From positions 1 to 64,000 of the forward strand of contig NZ_JAGQBJ010000004.1 of assembly GCF_024345575.1 (NCBI RefSeq): DNA of 64,000 bases, given 5' to 3'. The stretch is from Cyanobium sp. Morenito 9A2 (GTDB taxonomy: Bacteria > Cyanobacteriota > Cyanobacteriia > PCC-6307 > Cyanobiaceae). Below the pieces are notes generated by a model. That model ran no database searches. It was not told the DNA's origin and saw nothing but the letters and a program-made list of their open reading frames with translations. The translations under genes and the position numbers were made by a program. Shown here in pieces: positions 9,620-18,755 of the stretch. Each line of letters begins with the position of its first letter. Position 1 is the first letter of the stretch.

Positions 9620-10969
9620 ATGCCCCTGTTCCCCCTGATCCGTTTGCCCAGACCGCTAATCACCCGGTGCCTGATCGTTCGCGGCTCCGCCGTCGCCACC
9701 GCCCTCGTGCTGCTGCTCGGTGGCTGCGCCCGGCCCGAGACCCCGAAGAAGGAACTGCAGGTCTGGACCCTGGATCTGGCCCCCAAGTTCAACGGCTACA
9801 TGCGGGCCGTGATCGCCGACTGGGAACGGCAGAACCCCGGGGTGACCGTGCGTTGGACCGACCTGCCCTGGGGATCGGTGGAGCGCAAGCTGCTGGCGTC
9901 GGTGTTCGCCCGCTCCGCCCCCGACCTGGTGAACCTCAACCCCCTGTTTGCCGCCAACCTGGCCAGCAAGGGGGGGCTTCTCGCGCTGGATCCAGTGCTG
10001 CCTCCGGCCGCCGGGTCGGCCTATCTGCCGCGCATCTGGCAAGCGGGCCGCGCCGATGGCCACCAGATCGCCATCCCCTGGTACCTGACCACGCGCATCA
10101 CCCTGGCCAACCGCACACTTCTGGCCCGCTCCGGTTACCGCCAGCCCCCGAAGCAATGGAGTGAGGTCCCGGCCTATGCCGCGGCCATCAAGCGCCACAC
10201 CGGCCGCTATGCCCTGTTCGCCACGGTGGTGCCCGACGACTCGGCTGAGCTGCTCGAATCGATGGTGCAGATGGGAGTCATCCTCACCGATGCCCGCCAG
10301 CGGGCGGCCTTTGACAGCCCCGCCGGCCGCCGCGCCTTCGCCTTCTGGACGGATCTCTACCGGCGCGGGCTGCTGCCCCGGGAGGTGGTCAGCCAGGGGT
10401 TCCGCCGGGCGATCGAGCTTTACCAGAGCGGTGAGCTGGCCCAGGTGGCCAGCGGGGCGGAGTTCCTGCGCAGCATCCAGACCAACGCGCCCACCGTGGC
10501 CGCCGCCACGGCCCCCTTTCCGCCCCTGGTGGGCCCCGATGGTGCCGCCAACGTGGCGGTGATGAACCTGGCGGTGCCCAAGCAGAGCAAGCTGCCGCGG
10601 GAGGCGGTCAGCTTTGCGCTGTTTCTCACCAACGCCACCAACCAGGCCCGCTTTGCCGAGCAGGCCAAGGTGCTGCCCTCGGCCAACGGTGCCCTGCGCC
10701 AGGTGGGGCAGCAACTGGAGCGCGCCAAGCCCCAGGGGGCGGCCGAGGCCCAGGTGCTTGCGGCCCGCAAGCTTTCCCTGGCCACCCTCGGCCGTGCCCG
10801 GGTGCTGGTGCCCGCCACCCCGGGGGTGAAGCGGCTGCAGTCGATCGTCTACACCCAGTTGCAGCGGGCGATGCTGGGGCAACTGAGCACTGACCAGGCG
10901 GTGACGGCGGCAGCCCAGGAATGGAACCGCTACGCCGAAGCCCGCTGGCCGTCAGGACCTGGCGGCTGA
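9620..10969 (+). CDS. ABC-type sugar-binding lipoprotein (extracellular solute-binding family 1)
   Basis: 449 aa. The N-terminus has basic residues, a hydrophobic stretch (about 22-36) and a lipobox LLGGC, so it should be lipidated and anchored outside the cytoplasmic membrane. The rest follows the family-1 solute-binding layout: VWTLDLAPKFNGYMRAVIADWERQNPGVTV, then SAPDLVNLNP and an IAIPWYLTTRI segment. Such proteins deliver sugars to an ABC permease, but no permease or ATPase gene is nearby. Its position 4 bases after mreD suggests co-transcription with the cell-shape genes. Ligand unknown. Confidence 0.85.
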   Translation: MPLFPLIRLPRPLITRCLIVRGSAVATALVLLLGGCARPETPKKELQVWTLDLAPKFNGYMRAVIADWERQNPGVTVRWTDLPWGSVERKLLASVFARSAPDLVNLNPLFAANLASKGGLLALDPVLPPAAGSAYLPRIWQAGRADGHQIAIPWYLTTRITLANRTLLARSGYRQPPKQWSEVPAYAAAIKRHTGRYALFATVVPDDSAELLESMVQMGVILTDARQRAAFDSPAGRRAFAFWTDLYRRGLLPREVVSQGFRRAIELYQSGELAQVASGAEFLRSIQTNAPTVAAATAPFPPLVGPDGAANVAVMNLAVPKQSKLPREAVSFALFLTNATNQARFAEQAKVLPSANGALRQVGQQLERAKPQGAAEAQVLAARKLSLATLGRARVLVPATPGVKRLQSIVYTQLQRAMLGQLSTDQAVTAAAQEWNRYAEARWPSGPGG

Positions 10970-11126
10970 GCGGAGGGATCCCAGCCAGAGCGTGCGGGGA
11001 TCCACACGCCCGTGGTTCTGGACGAATCCTTAAGAGTTCGCGAAAACCGTCTGCTCACGGTCGATTCCAGGCGCGGCGGGTCCTGGCTGAGGGGTAGTGT
11101 TGCCTTTCTTCATCCGGCTCGCCGCC

Positions 11127-11936
11127 ATGCCTTTGGAGGACCTTCCCCGTCCTGATCAGGACGAATCCTTCGAAGCGGGGCGCAGCGAGCACCAGGCCAC
11201 CGTGTTGGTGGTCGATGACGAAGCGGCGGTGCGCCGGGTGCTGCTGATGCGGCTACAGCTGGCGGGCTATCGGGTGATCATTGCCGAGGATGGCGAGGAG
11301 GCCCTGAGCCTTTTTCATCAGGAGCAGCCTGATCTGGTGGTGCTCGACGTGATGTTGCCGAAGCTCGATGGCTTTGCGGTCTGTCGTCGCCTGCGGGCTG
11401 AATCCTGCGTGCCGATCATTTTTCTCTCCGCCCTCGATGCGATCACCGAGCGGGTGGCAGGTCTTGATCTCGGAGCCGACGACTACCTGCCGAAGCCCTT
11501 CAGCCCGAAGGAGCTGGAGGCCCGCATTGCCACCATCCTCCGCCGGGTGGGCCGCGGCTCAGCCGCCAGCGAACCGCGCGACCTCCCTGTGGGCCACGGC
11601 GTGATGCGCGTTGGCGATCTGGTGGTGGACACCAACCGCCGTCAGGTCACCCGCGAGGGTGAGCGCATCGGCCTTACTTACACCGAATTCAGCCTGCTGG
11701 AGCTGCTCTTCCGCGAGCCCGGTCGGGTGGTGCCGCGGGCGGAAATCCTCGAGCAGCTCTGGGGCTACCCGCCGCGCCGCGCAGCCGATCTGCGCGTGGT
11801 CGACGTCTACGTGGCCCGTCTGCGGGGCAAGCTCGAACCCGATCCCCGCAACCCGGAGCTGATCCTTACCGTGCGGGGCACGGGCTACTCCTCCCAGCGG
11901 GTGGGCGAACCCGTCCTGGCTGGCGCCAGCGCCTGA
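11127..11936 (+). CDS. OmpR/PhoB-family response regulator (orphan)
   Basis: 269 aa from ATG 11127; GTG at 11097 would add 10 residues. A receiver domain (about 20-140) shows the acidic pair VVDDE, the phospho-acceptor Asp in VVLDVMLPK, the Ser in FLSALD and the Lys in [10 protein letters not shown] winged-helix DNA-binding domain follows (about 155-255) with [11 protein letters not shown] and [15 protein letters not shown]. It is related to the cyanobacterial RpaA/RpaB/NblR group, closest in flavour to RpaB, but I cannot name the orthologue. No histidine kinase is nearby, so its partner must be elsewhere. A 157-base gap precedes it. Confidence 0.88.
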   Translation: MPLEDLPRPDQDESFEAGRSEHQATVLVVDDEAAVRRVLLMRLQLAGYRVIIAEDGEEALSLFHQEQPDLVVLDVMLPKLDGFAVCRRLRAESCVPIIFLSALDAITERVAGLDLGADDYLPKPFSPKELEARIATILRRVGRGSAASEPRDLPVGHGVMRVGDLVVDTNRRQVTREGERIGLTYTEFSLLELLFREPGRVVPRAEILEQLWGYPPRRAADLRVVDVYVARLRGKLEPDPRNPELILTVRGTGYSSQRVGEPVLAGASA

Positions 11937-12006
11937 GCGACAACCGCTCGGGCTCCAGGTGCCCCCTGTCCTGCAGGATGGGGCCTCTCGATTGACTCCC
12001 CCGCCG

Positions 12007-13557
12007 GTGACGGAGCAGCGCCCCAATCGCCTGGAGCAGGCTCGCCTGGAGAAGGCCCGCACCCTCTCTGAGCTCGGCCAGGGGCCCTACGCCCTGCGCT
12101 TCGATCCCAGCCACCACACGGTCGATCTGCAGCGCGACCACGCCGACCTGCCCAACGGCGCGGAACGTGACCTGGAGGTGCTGGTGGCCGGCCGGGTGAT
12201 GACCCGCCGGGTGATGGGCAAGCTCGCCTTCTTCACCCTGGCCGATGAATCCGGCCCGATCCAGCTGTTCATCGAGAAGGCCACCCTGGCGGCCTCCCTG
12301 CCGGAGAACCCCGAGGCCTTTGCCCAGCTCACCACCCTCGTGGATGCCGGCGATCTGATCGGGGTGCGTGGCACCTTGCGGCGCACCGACCGTGGCGAGC
12401 TCTCGGTGAGGGTGCTGCAGTGGTGGATGCTGACCAAAGCGCTCCAGCCCCTGCCCGACAAGTGGCACGGCCTGGCGGATGTGGAAAAGCGCTACCGCCA
12501 GCGCTACCTGGATCTGATCGTCTCCCCCCAGACCCGTGAGACCTTCCGGCGGCGGGCCCGGCTGGTGAGCGGCCTGCGCCGCTGGCTCGATGAGCGGGGC
12601 TTTCTGGAGATCGAAACACCCGTGCTGCAGAGCGTGCCCGGGGGCGCCGATGCGCGGCCCTTCGAGACCCACCACAACACCCTGGATCTTCCGCTCACCT
12701 TGCGCATCGCCACCGAACTGCACCTCAAGCGGCTGGTGGTGGGTGGCTTCGAGCGCGTCTACGAGCTGGGGCGGATCTTCCGCAACGAGGGGGTCAGCAC
12801 CCGCCATAACCCCGAGTTCACCTCGGTGGAGATCTACCAGGCCTACGCCGACTACACCGACATGATGCTGCTCACCGAGGAGCTGATCGCTGCGGTGGCC
12901 GAGCAGGTCTGCGGCAGCACCCGCCTCACCTATCAAGGCAAGGAGGTCGATCTCACTCCCCCCTGGCGCCGGGTCACCATGCACGATCTGGTGCGAGAGG
13001 CCACTGGGCTCGATTTCAACCGCTTCACCAGCCGGGCCGAGGCGGCGGCGGCGATGGAAGCTGCGGGGCTGGAGGTGCCGGCCCTGGCGGATTCCGCGGG
13101 CCGGCTGCTGGTGGAGGCGTTCGAGCAGAGGGTGGAGGCCGATCTGATCCAGCCCACCTTTGTGCTCGATTACCCGGTGGAAAACTCCCCCCTGGCCCGC
13201 GCCCACCGCAGCAAACCGGGCATGGTGGAGCGCTTTGAGTTGTTCATCGTCGGGCGTGAAACCGCCAATGCCTTCAGCGAGTTGATCGATCCGGTCGACC
13301 AGCGCCAACGGCTGGAGACCCAGCAGGAGCGCCGGCTGGCGGGGGATCTCGAGGCCCAGGGGGTCGATGAGGACTTCCTGCATGCCCTGGAGGTGGGCAT
13401 GCCCCCCACTGGCGGCCTGGGCATCGGTATTGATCGGCTGGCGATGCTGCTCACCGACAGCCCCAGCATCCGCGATGTGATTGCGTTTCCGCTCTTGCGG
13501 CCGGAGAGCCGGGGAGGTCAGGAAAGCTCCATTTCGGACCCCGAACCGGCGCAGTGA
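12007..13557 (+). CDS. lysS: Lysyl-tRNA synthetase, class II
   Basis: 516 aa. It charges tRNA-Lys in the cytoplasm. An N-terminal OB-fold anticodon-binding domain contains [16 protein letters not shown]; class II motif 1 lies near [10 protein letters not shown], motif 2 is [14 protein letters not shown], and motif 3 is [11 protein letters not shown] near the C-terminus. The start is set at GTG 12007 because cyanobacterial homologues begin near here; GTG at 11959 is in frame and would add 16 residues. Lies 70 bases after the response regulator. Confidence 0.94.
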   Translation: MTEQRPNRLEQARLEKARTLSELGQGPYALRFDPSHHTVDLQRDHADLPNGAERDLEVLVAGRVMTRRVMGKLAFFTLADESGPIQLFIEKATLAASLPENPEAFAQLTTLVDAGDLIGVRGTLRRTDRGELSVRVLQWWMLTKALQPLPDKWHGLADVEKRYRQRYLDLIVSPQTRETFRRRARLVSGLRRWLDERGFLEIETPVLQSVPGGADARPFETHHNTLDLPLTLRIATELHLKRLVVGGFERVYELGRIFRNEGVSTRHNPEFTSVEIYQAYADYTDMMLLTEELIAAVAEQVCGSTRLTYQGKEVDLTPPWRRVTMHDLVREATGLDFNRFTSRAEAAAAMEAAGLEVPALADSAGRLLVEAFEQRVEADLIQPTFVLDYPVENSPLARAHRSKPGMVERFELFIVGRETANAFSELIDPVDQRQRLETQQERRLAGDLEAQGVDEDFLHALEVGMPPTGGLGIGIDRLAMLLTDSPSIRDVIAFPLLRPESRGGQESSISDPEPAQ

Positions 13558-13591
13558 GATAATGGACCCACTAGGCAATCTCAACCGGCCC

Positions 13592-13855
13592 ATGAGTGGT
13601 GAGCGCGTAGGTTTCCGCTTCAAGCACGCGGATGCGGTGGTCAAGCGCAATCCCCAGGGTCGCTCCCGTCGCGGCTGGGTGATGGAGCCTGTCGAACAGA
13701 CCACGAGCCGGGGCACCAAGATGCCGGCCTATCGGATCCGCTGGCGCGACAGTGAACGCCCGGAGATCGTTCTTCAGCACATGTTGATTGCCGATCCTGA
13801 CCCCACCCCGCCCCCGGAAGGGGTGAGTCTGGTGCCGCCGGTTCCCAAGAAGTGA
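13592..13855 (+). CDS. Conserved cyanobacterial small protein, unknown function
   Basis: 87 aa from ATG 13592; ATG at 13562 would add 10 residues. It is rich in basic residues and contains GFRFKHADAVVKRNPQG and YRIRWRDSERPEIVLQHML, a pattern I recall from small conserved proteins next to lysS in picocyanobacteria. No domain name is known to me. The tail is proline-rich. It ends 4 bases before the 3' end of the convergent YdcF gene. Confidence 0.7.
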   Translation: MSGERVGFRFKHADAVVKRNPQGRSRRGWVMEPVEQTTSRGTKMPAYRIRWRDSERPEIVLQHMLIADPDPTPPPEGVSLVPPVPKK

Positions 13856-13859
13856 GTCC

Positions 13860-14657
13860 TTAGCTGCGGCCCAACAGCCTGTAGCTGGCCTGCCCCACAT
13901 ACTCCTTCAGCACCACAGTGCTGATCAACAGGGCTTCGGCGTCCGGCAGGCCATCTTTGATCATGCTGCCTACGGTTGGTCGGCCCCAGAGGCTCCGGGA
14001 GGCGAACTGGAAGTCGCAGGCCACGGGCACCACACGCAGGCCACTGAGCCGCTCGAAGCTGGCCAGGGCCCGGGGCAGGTGGGTGGCGCTGGTCACGAGC
14101 AGCACCGAACGCCAGCCCCGCTGCTTCGCCAGGGCCCCGATGTCACGCGCCTCTTCGGCGGTGGTGCGCGAGCGGTCATTGGTCACGATCGCCTCGGGTT
14201 TCAGGCCCAGCTCCATGGCCAGGGCCATGGTGCTGGTCGCTTCGGGCGGTGCTGGATCGTTGCCGGCGAAGCTCACCTGGCCGCCGCTCACCACCAGCAG
14301 CGGCGCCTTGCCCTGGCGGATCAGCCGCAGGCCCGTGAGCAGCCGATCGCCGGCTTCATTCACTTCCACGTTCCGGCGGGGCGCCACAGCGGGCCTGAGG
14401 CCGCCCCCCAGCACCACCACAGCATCGGCCTTTGGCATGGGATCAGGCGTGAGGGCCGCGCTGCGCTCCTCAAGGCTCCAGGCCAGGTGGCGAGCGATGA
14501 CGGGCATGGCGCTGATCCAGAGCAGACCAAGCCCCGCCCCTGACACCCAGCCAGCCCAACGCCGGCGGCGGCCCACAAGAGCGCTGAGCTGCAGCAGCAG
14601 TGCCAGCCCCAGGGGGTAGAGCGCCAGGGGCAGGAGCTTGGAGAGTAGGAAGCCCAT
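13860..14657 (-). CDS. YdcF/SanA family protein (DUF218)
   Basis: 265 aa. Two N-terminal hydrophobic segments (about 8-26 and 35-52) precede a DUF218 domain: DAVVVLGGGLRP, LLVVSGGQVSF, the conserved SRTTAEEARD and LLVTSATHLPRAL. Related proteins (ElyC, SanA, YdcF) act at the envelope and affect peptidoglycan or outer-membrane integrity; the biochemical activity is unsettled. It lies 3 bases downstream of the hercynine-associated coiled-coil gene, so it may be the last gene of the egtB operon. Confidence 0.88.
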   Translation of the reverse strand: MGFLLSKLLPLALYPLGLALLLQLSALVGRRRRWAGWVSGAGLGLLWISAMPVIARHLAWSLEERSAALTPDPMPKADAVVVLGGGLRPAVAPRRNVEVNEAGDRLLTGLRLIRQGKAPLLVVSGGQVSFAGNDPAPPEATSTMALAMELGLKPEAIVTNDRSRTTAEEARDIGALAKQRGWRSVLLVTSATHLPRALASFERLSGLRVVPVACDFQFASRSLWGRPTVGSMIKDGLPDAEALLISTVVLKEYVGQASYRLLGRS

Positions 14658-14660
14658 GGA

Positions 14661-15179
14661 TCAGGACCCGCGCTTTCGCTTGAGCTGCTCCAGGTCCTGC
14701 TGGGTTTCGAACGTGGCCCAGGCTTCATCCAGATCGGCGGCCCCCTGGGCGCTTCCCTCGGCGGGCGTCCCAGGGGGCGGGTTGGCGTTGCCGGGGCGAG
14801 CGGCCAGATCGTCGCGTTCCCGTTGCAGCCGTTGGAAGTCCTCCCCCAGCTCTGCCAGGGCTTTCCAGCGATCGCGCCCCTGGCCCATCAACTGATCCAC
14901 GTGGGCCTGGGCTTTTCCGGCCAATTCCTTCGCCCCGGCGCCTTGGGCCCGCTCCACCCGTTGCTGCCAGGTGGCGATCTCCTGGGCCAGGGCCAGCAGC
15001 TGGTTGCGCTGTTCGATCGCCTGCTGCTGAAGCTGCAACTCCCGCCGGCCCAGGCGCCGTGCGCGCTCCTGCAGCTCTTCGCGATCCAGCAGCGACTGCT
15101 GCTGGGGGTTGGTGCGCAGGAAGGCTTCCAACTGCTGCTCCAGCCGGGCTTCGAGTTCCTCGAACCAGCTGGCGCTCAT
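14661..15179 (-). CDS. Hercynine-metabolism-associated coiled-coil protein (TIGR04376-like)
   Basis: 172 aa, almost all charged and Gln-rich helix with strong coiled-coil character from about 5 to 130, then a Pro/Gly linker and a short helical tail. No signal peptide or membrane segment. Its position directly after egtB-egtD and a second small protein matches a cyanobacterial family that I recall as a companion of hercynine/ergothioneine genes. The function is not known; a scaffold is a guess. The start overlaps the preceding small gene by 4 bases. Confidence 0.65.
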   Translation of the reverse strand: MSASWFEELEARLEQQLEAFLRTNPQQQSLLDREELQERARRLGRRELQLQQQAIEQRNQLLALAQEIATWQQRVERAQGAGAKELAGKAQAHVDQLMGQGRDRWKALAELGEDFQRLQRERDDLAARPGNANPPPGTPAEGSAQGAADLDEAWATFETQQDLEQLKRKRGS

Positions 15180-15424
15180 GGCGTTGGGGTCTTCTGGGAC
15201 TGGGCCGGCGCCGTGGTGATCACAGGGGCCTCGATTTCCTCCTGCAGCGGCGTGATCGCCGCCTCGCGGGAGCGCAGCAGCAGCTGGGTGAGCCGGGCAA
15301 TCGCCCCTTCGCCCAGGTCATGGGTGCCGATGCGATCGAAGGCCTCCCGATAGAGCGCCTCGAGCTGCTCGATCAGGCCCTCACGCACTTGGCGCACGGC
15401 GCGCCGTTGGTCATCTCTGCTCAT
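15176..15424 (-). CDS. Hercynine-metabolism-associated small protein (TIGR04375-like)
   Basis: 82 aa from ATG 15422-15424 (MSRDDQRRAVRQVREGLIE). Two helices, then a proline- and threonine-rich tail. The gene overlaps egtD by 14 bases upstream and the coiled-coil gene by 4 bases downstream. The assignment to the small-protein family associated with hercynine metabolism rests mainly on gene order and size. Confidence 0.6.
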   Translation of the reverse strand: MSRDDQRRAVRQVREGLIEQLEALYREAFDRIGTHDLGEGAIARLTQLLLRSREAAITPLQEEIEAPVITTAPAQSQKTPTP

Positions 15425-16418
15425 CGGCCTGGGGTTCCTTGGCCTCCGAGTCTGCCTGCCCCAGCAGGTGAACACTGAGGTCGCCGGCTGGATCACTCCA
15501 GCGTGCCCTGGCTAGCCAGCCAGCCTGCGCCGCCAGAGCCTCGAACGCGGCGGGGTCGTACTTGGCGCTGTGTTCAGTGATCAGGGGTTCCCCTTCGGCG
15601 AAAGGCCAGCGTTCGCCGGCCACGTTGACCCAATGATCCCGCTGGCTGACCAGGGCCATTTCGATGCGCTGGGACTCCGGTTGCCAGCGGGCCCGGTAGC
15701 GGAAGGCGGCGGGGTCGAAGTCGCCGCCCAGATCACGGTTGAGCCGTTGCAGCAGGTTGAGGGCGAAGGCCGCGGATAGGCCGGCGCGGTCGTCGTAGGC
15801 CGCCTCCAGCCGCCGGACGTCTTTGGGTTGGTCGATGCCAATCAGCAGCTGGCCTCCCGGGCCCAGCAGCCGGGCGAATTGCCGCAGCAGCCCCACGGCC
15901 TCGGCACGGTTGAAATTGCCCAGGGAGCTGCCGGGGAAGAAGCCCAGCCGATTGCGCTGCTCCAGGAGTGGGTGGTCCGGCAGCTGCTCGAGGCCGGTGT
16001 AGTCGCAGCAGATGCCCAGCACGGGCACGCCGGGATGGCGGCCCTGCAGATCGCGGCAGGCCGAGCGCAGGTGATCGGCGCTGATGTCGAGGGCCACATA
16101 GGCCGGCCTCCCGAGGGCCCGCAGGAGGGGACTCACCTTGCGGGCACTGCCGGCCCCGAACTCCACCAGCACGCCTGGACCCATGGCCGCGGCCATAGCT
16201 GGTGCCTCGGTTTCCAACAGGGCCGTTTCGGTGGCGGTGAGGGTGTACTCCGGCTGGCAGCAGATCGCCTCGAACAGGCGGGAGCCCTCCGCGTCGTAGA
16301 GGAACCAGGCCGGCAGCTGCCTGGGGCTGCGGCGTAGCCCTTCCCGCACCAGCCGCTCCATGTCGGCGGCGGCGGGGTGCAGATCGAGCAGCTGGGGTTT
16401 CAGCAGCGCCGCAGTCAT
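15411..16418 (-). CDS. egtD: L-histidine N(alpha)-methyltransferase EgtD
   Basis: 335 aa, the usual EgtD length. It transfers three methyl groups from S-adenosylmethionine to histidine to give hercynine. Seen in order: WFLYDAEGSRLFEAIC near residue 35, LTATETALLE, the SAM-binding loop VEFGAGSARKVSPLL, and LGFFPGSSLGNFNRAEA. The start codon overlaps the egtB stop by 4 bases (ATGA), so the pair is translationally coupled. ahcY elsewhere in the window would recycle the S-adenosylhomocysteine produced. Confidence 0.95.
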   Translation of the reverse strand: MTAALLKPQLLDLHPAAADMERLVREGLRRSPRQLPAWFLYDAEGSRLFEAICCQPEYTLTATETALLETEAPAMAAAMGPGVLVEFGAGSARKVSPLLRALGRPAYVALDISADHLRSACRDLQGRHPGVPVLGICCDYTGLEQLPDHPLLEQRNRLGFFPGSSLGNFNRAEAVGLLRQFARLLGPGGQLLIGIDQPKDVRRLEAAYDDRAGLSAAFALNLLQRLNRDLGGDFDPAAFRYRARWQPESQRIEMALVSQRDHWVNVAGERWPFAEGEPLITEHSAKYDPAAFEALAAQAGWLARARWSDPAGDLSVHLLGQADSEAKEPQADEQR

Positions 16419-17671
16419 CCAGCGTTCCTCGCCAGCCGCAGGCCGCTGGCCATCCAGCGGCTGCCGGGGGGGAAGAAGTTGCGGTAGGTGAGCCGGCCGT
16501 GGCCGGCGGGGGTGAGGAAGGAGTGGCCCCTGAGCACGAACTGGGAGCTCATGAACTTGCCGTTGTACTCGCCCACGGCGCCGGCGGTGGGCAGGAAGCC
16601 GGGGTAGGGGCGGTAGGGGCTCGCGGTCCATTCCCAGAGCTGCCCGCAGTCCGCCAGCAGGCCCGCGGCGGTGGCGACCTCCCATTCGGCTTCCGTCGCC
16701 AGGCGGGCGCCGGCCCAGCGGGCGTAGGCCTCGGCCTCGAACCAGCTCAGGTGGCGCACCGGTGCCTGCGGCCGCAGGGGACGGCGGCCGGCGAGGGTGA
16801 ACTCCCACTCCCAGCCCTGGGCGGGGCCGCTGCCGCGCCAATAGCGCGGGGCCTGCCAACCCCGCTCGGTGGCCAGGGCCCAGCCTTCGCTCATCCAGAG
16901 TTCCGGGCGCCGGTAGCCCCCGTCGGCGATGAAGGCGGCGTAGTTGCCGTTGCTCACGAGTTGCCCGTGGAGGGCGAACGGTTCAAGCCAGTGGCGGTGG
17001 CGGGGGGTCTCGTTGTCGAAGTGGAAGCCTGTGGCCTCTTCGCCCCCATGGCCGATCGCCACCAGCCCGCCGGGATGCTCGCGCCAGCCCACCGTTCCTT
17101 CGGTGCCCGTGGCCTGGCGCGGGCCTGCGGCGTAGCGGGCTTCGGGACTGTCGGGGCCGCTGCGGTAGGCCGGTTCGAGCGGGTTGCGGGCAAACCCGTC
17201 CAGCAGGTCCATCAGCAGCAGTTCCTGGTGCTGCTGTTCGTGCTGAAGCCCCAGTTCCAGCAGGGCCAGTGGGGCGGCGCAGTGAGCTGAAGGGACCTGG
17301 TCAAGGCGCTCGATCAGGAGCAACAGCCCCGCGTCGATCCGCTGCCGCCAGGCCAGCACCTCGGCGATCGTTGGCCGGGTGAGCAGGCCGCGCAGGGGCC
17401 GTGCCAGCCGCTCCCCGATCGCGTCGTAGTAAGAGTTGAACAGATAGCCCCAGCGGCTGTCGGCCGGTTCGTGCTCGGGCAGTTCGTTCGCCAGCAGGAA
17501 AGTCTCGAAGAACCAGCTGGTGTGGCCCAGGTGCCATTTGGGCGGACTGGCGTCCGCCATGCCCTGCAGGCAGAGGTCCTCGGATTCGAGCCCGATGATC
17601 AGGGCTTCGCTCTGGCGGCGGATGGTCCCCAGCCGATGGGCCAGCGCCGCAGTGTCGGGGGGGCTCTCCAC
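16415..17671 (-). CDS. egtB: Ergothioneine-type sulfoxide synthase EgtB
   Basis: 418 aa. EgtB is a non-heme iron enzyme joining hercynine to a thiol as a sulfoxide. The N-terminal DinB-like domain carries the iron ligands: a His in WHLGH (47-50) and the pair His144/His148 in QHEQQHQE. The C-terminal FGE-sulfatase-like domain contains CGQLWEWTASPY and ends GLRLARN. No egtC gene is present next to it, so the thiol donor (cysteine or gamma-glutamylcysteine) is not decided by context. Divergent from cysK over 97 bases. Confidence 0.95.
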   Translation of the reverse strand: MESPPDTAALAHRLGTIRRQSEALIIGLESEDLCLQGMADASPPKWHLGHTSWFFETFLLANELPEHEPADSRWGYLFNSYYDAIGERLARPLRGLLTRPTIAEVLAWRQRIDAGLLLLIERLDQVPSAHCAAPLALLELGLQHEQQHQELLLMDLLDGFARNPLEPAYRSGPDSPEARYAAGPRQATGTEGTVGWREHPGGLVAIGHGGEEATGFHFDNETPRHRHWLEPFALHGQLVSNGNYAAFIADGGYRRPELWMSEGWALATERGWQAPRYWRGSGPAQGWEWEFTLAGRRPLRPQAPVRHLSWFEAEAYARWAGARLATEAEWEVATAAGLLADCGQLWEWTASPYRPYPGFLPTAGAVGEYNGKFMSSQFVLRGHSFLTPAGHGRLTYRNFFPPGSRWMASGLRLARNAG

Positions 17672-17768
17672 CGGGACAGGGTGACTGGGGGGAGGTTAAT
17701 CCGGTCAGACCGGTGCGGCGCGGCACCTACGATCGCCCCACATCTTCTGCAGGAGCACGGCCGGCGCC

Positions 17769-18755
17769 ATGGGCATTACCCAGGGATTCGTGGGTGCGGT
17801 CGGCCATACCCCCCTGATCCGGCTCGAGGCCCTCAGCGCGCTCACCGGCTGCGAGATTCTGGGCAAGGCGGAGTTCATGAATCCCGGTGGTTCTGTCAAG
17901 GACCGGGCCGCCCTCGGCATCCTGCTGGAGGCCGAGGCCAGCGGTGAGCTCCAGCCCGGCGGCACCGTGGTGGAGGGCACCGCTGGCAACACCGGCATCG
18001 GCCTCACCCACCTCTGCAACGCCCGCGGCTACCGCAGCCTGATCGTGATCCCCGACACCCAGTCGGCGGAGAAGATCGGCCTGCTGCGCAGCCTGGGGGC
18101 GGAGGTTCGAACCGTGCCCGCGGTGCCCTACCGCGACCCCAACAACTACGTGCGCCTCTCCGGCCGGATCGCCGCCGAAACCCCCGGGGCGATTTGGGCC
18201 AATCAGTTCGACAACCTGGCCAACCGGCGTGCCCATTACACCTCCACCGGCCCGGAGATCTGGGAGCAGACCGGCGGCCAGGTGGATGCCTGGGTGGCCG
18301 CCACCGGCACCGGCGGCACCTATGCCGGGGTGGCGCTGTTCCTGAAGGAACGCAACCCCCGGGTGCGCTGCGTGATCGCCGATCCCCACGGCAGTGCCCT
18401 CTACAGCTGGGCCACCAGCGGCGAACTGACCCTCGAGGGCAGCTCGATCACCGAGGGCATCGGTAACAGCCGGGTCACCGCCAACCTGGAGGGGGCACCG
18501 GTGGATGACGCCGTGCGCATCGACGACCAGAGTGCCCTCGACACCATCTACCAGATGCTCTGGGGCGAGGGTCTGTTCATGGGCGGTTCGGTGGGCATCA
18601 ACGTGGCCGCTGCGGTGGAGACCGCCCGGCGGCTGGGCCCCGGTCACACGGTGGTGACCGTGCTTTGTGACAGCGGCGACCGCTACCGCTCCCGTCTCTA
18701 CGACGCTGATTGGCTCGGCAGCAAGGGACTGCACCAGCCCCAGCGCCACCCATGA
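17769..18755 (+). CDS. cysK: Cysteine synthase (O-acetylserine sulfhydrylase)
   Basis: 328 aa, fold-type II PLP enzyme that makes cysteine from O-acetylserine and sulfide. The PLP lysine is Lys44 in NPGGSVKDRAA; the substrate-binding loop EGTAGNTGIGL and the phosphate loop GTGGTYAG are intact. It lies back to back with egtB, which could use cysteine as thiol donor. Its stop overlaps the start of the kinase-like gene by 4 bases (ATGA). CysK versus CysM specificity cannot be separated by eye. Confidence 0.92.
   Translation: MGITQGFVGAVGHTPLIRLEALSALTGCEILGKAEFMNPGGSVKDRAALGILLEAEASGELQPGGTVVEGTAGNTGIGLTHLCNARGYRSLIVIPDTQSAEKIGLLRSLGAEVRTVPAVPYRDPNNYVRLSGRIAAETPGAIWANQFDNLANRRAHYTSTGPEIWEQTGGQVDAWVAATGTGGTYAGVALFLKERNPRVRCVIADPHGSALYSWATSGELTLEGSSITEGIGNSRVTANLEGAPVDDAVRIDDQSALDTIYQMLWGEGLFMGGSVGINVAAAVETARRLGPGHTVVTVLCDSGDRYRSRLYDADWLGSKGLHQPQRHP

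Noticed and set aside
11866-13719. Long minus-strand frame opposite lysS (617 codons).
   Set aside because: lysS has all class II motifs on the plus strand; the antisense frame shows no domain.
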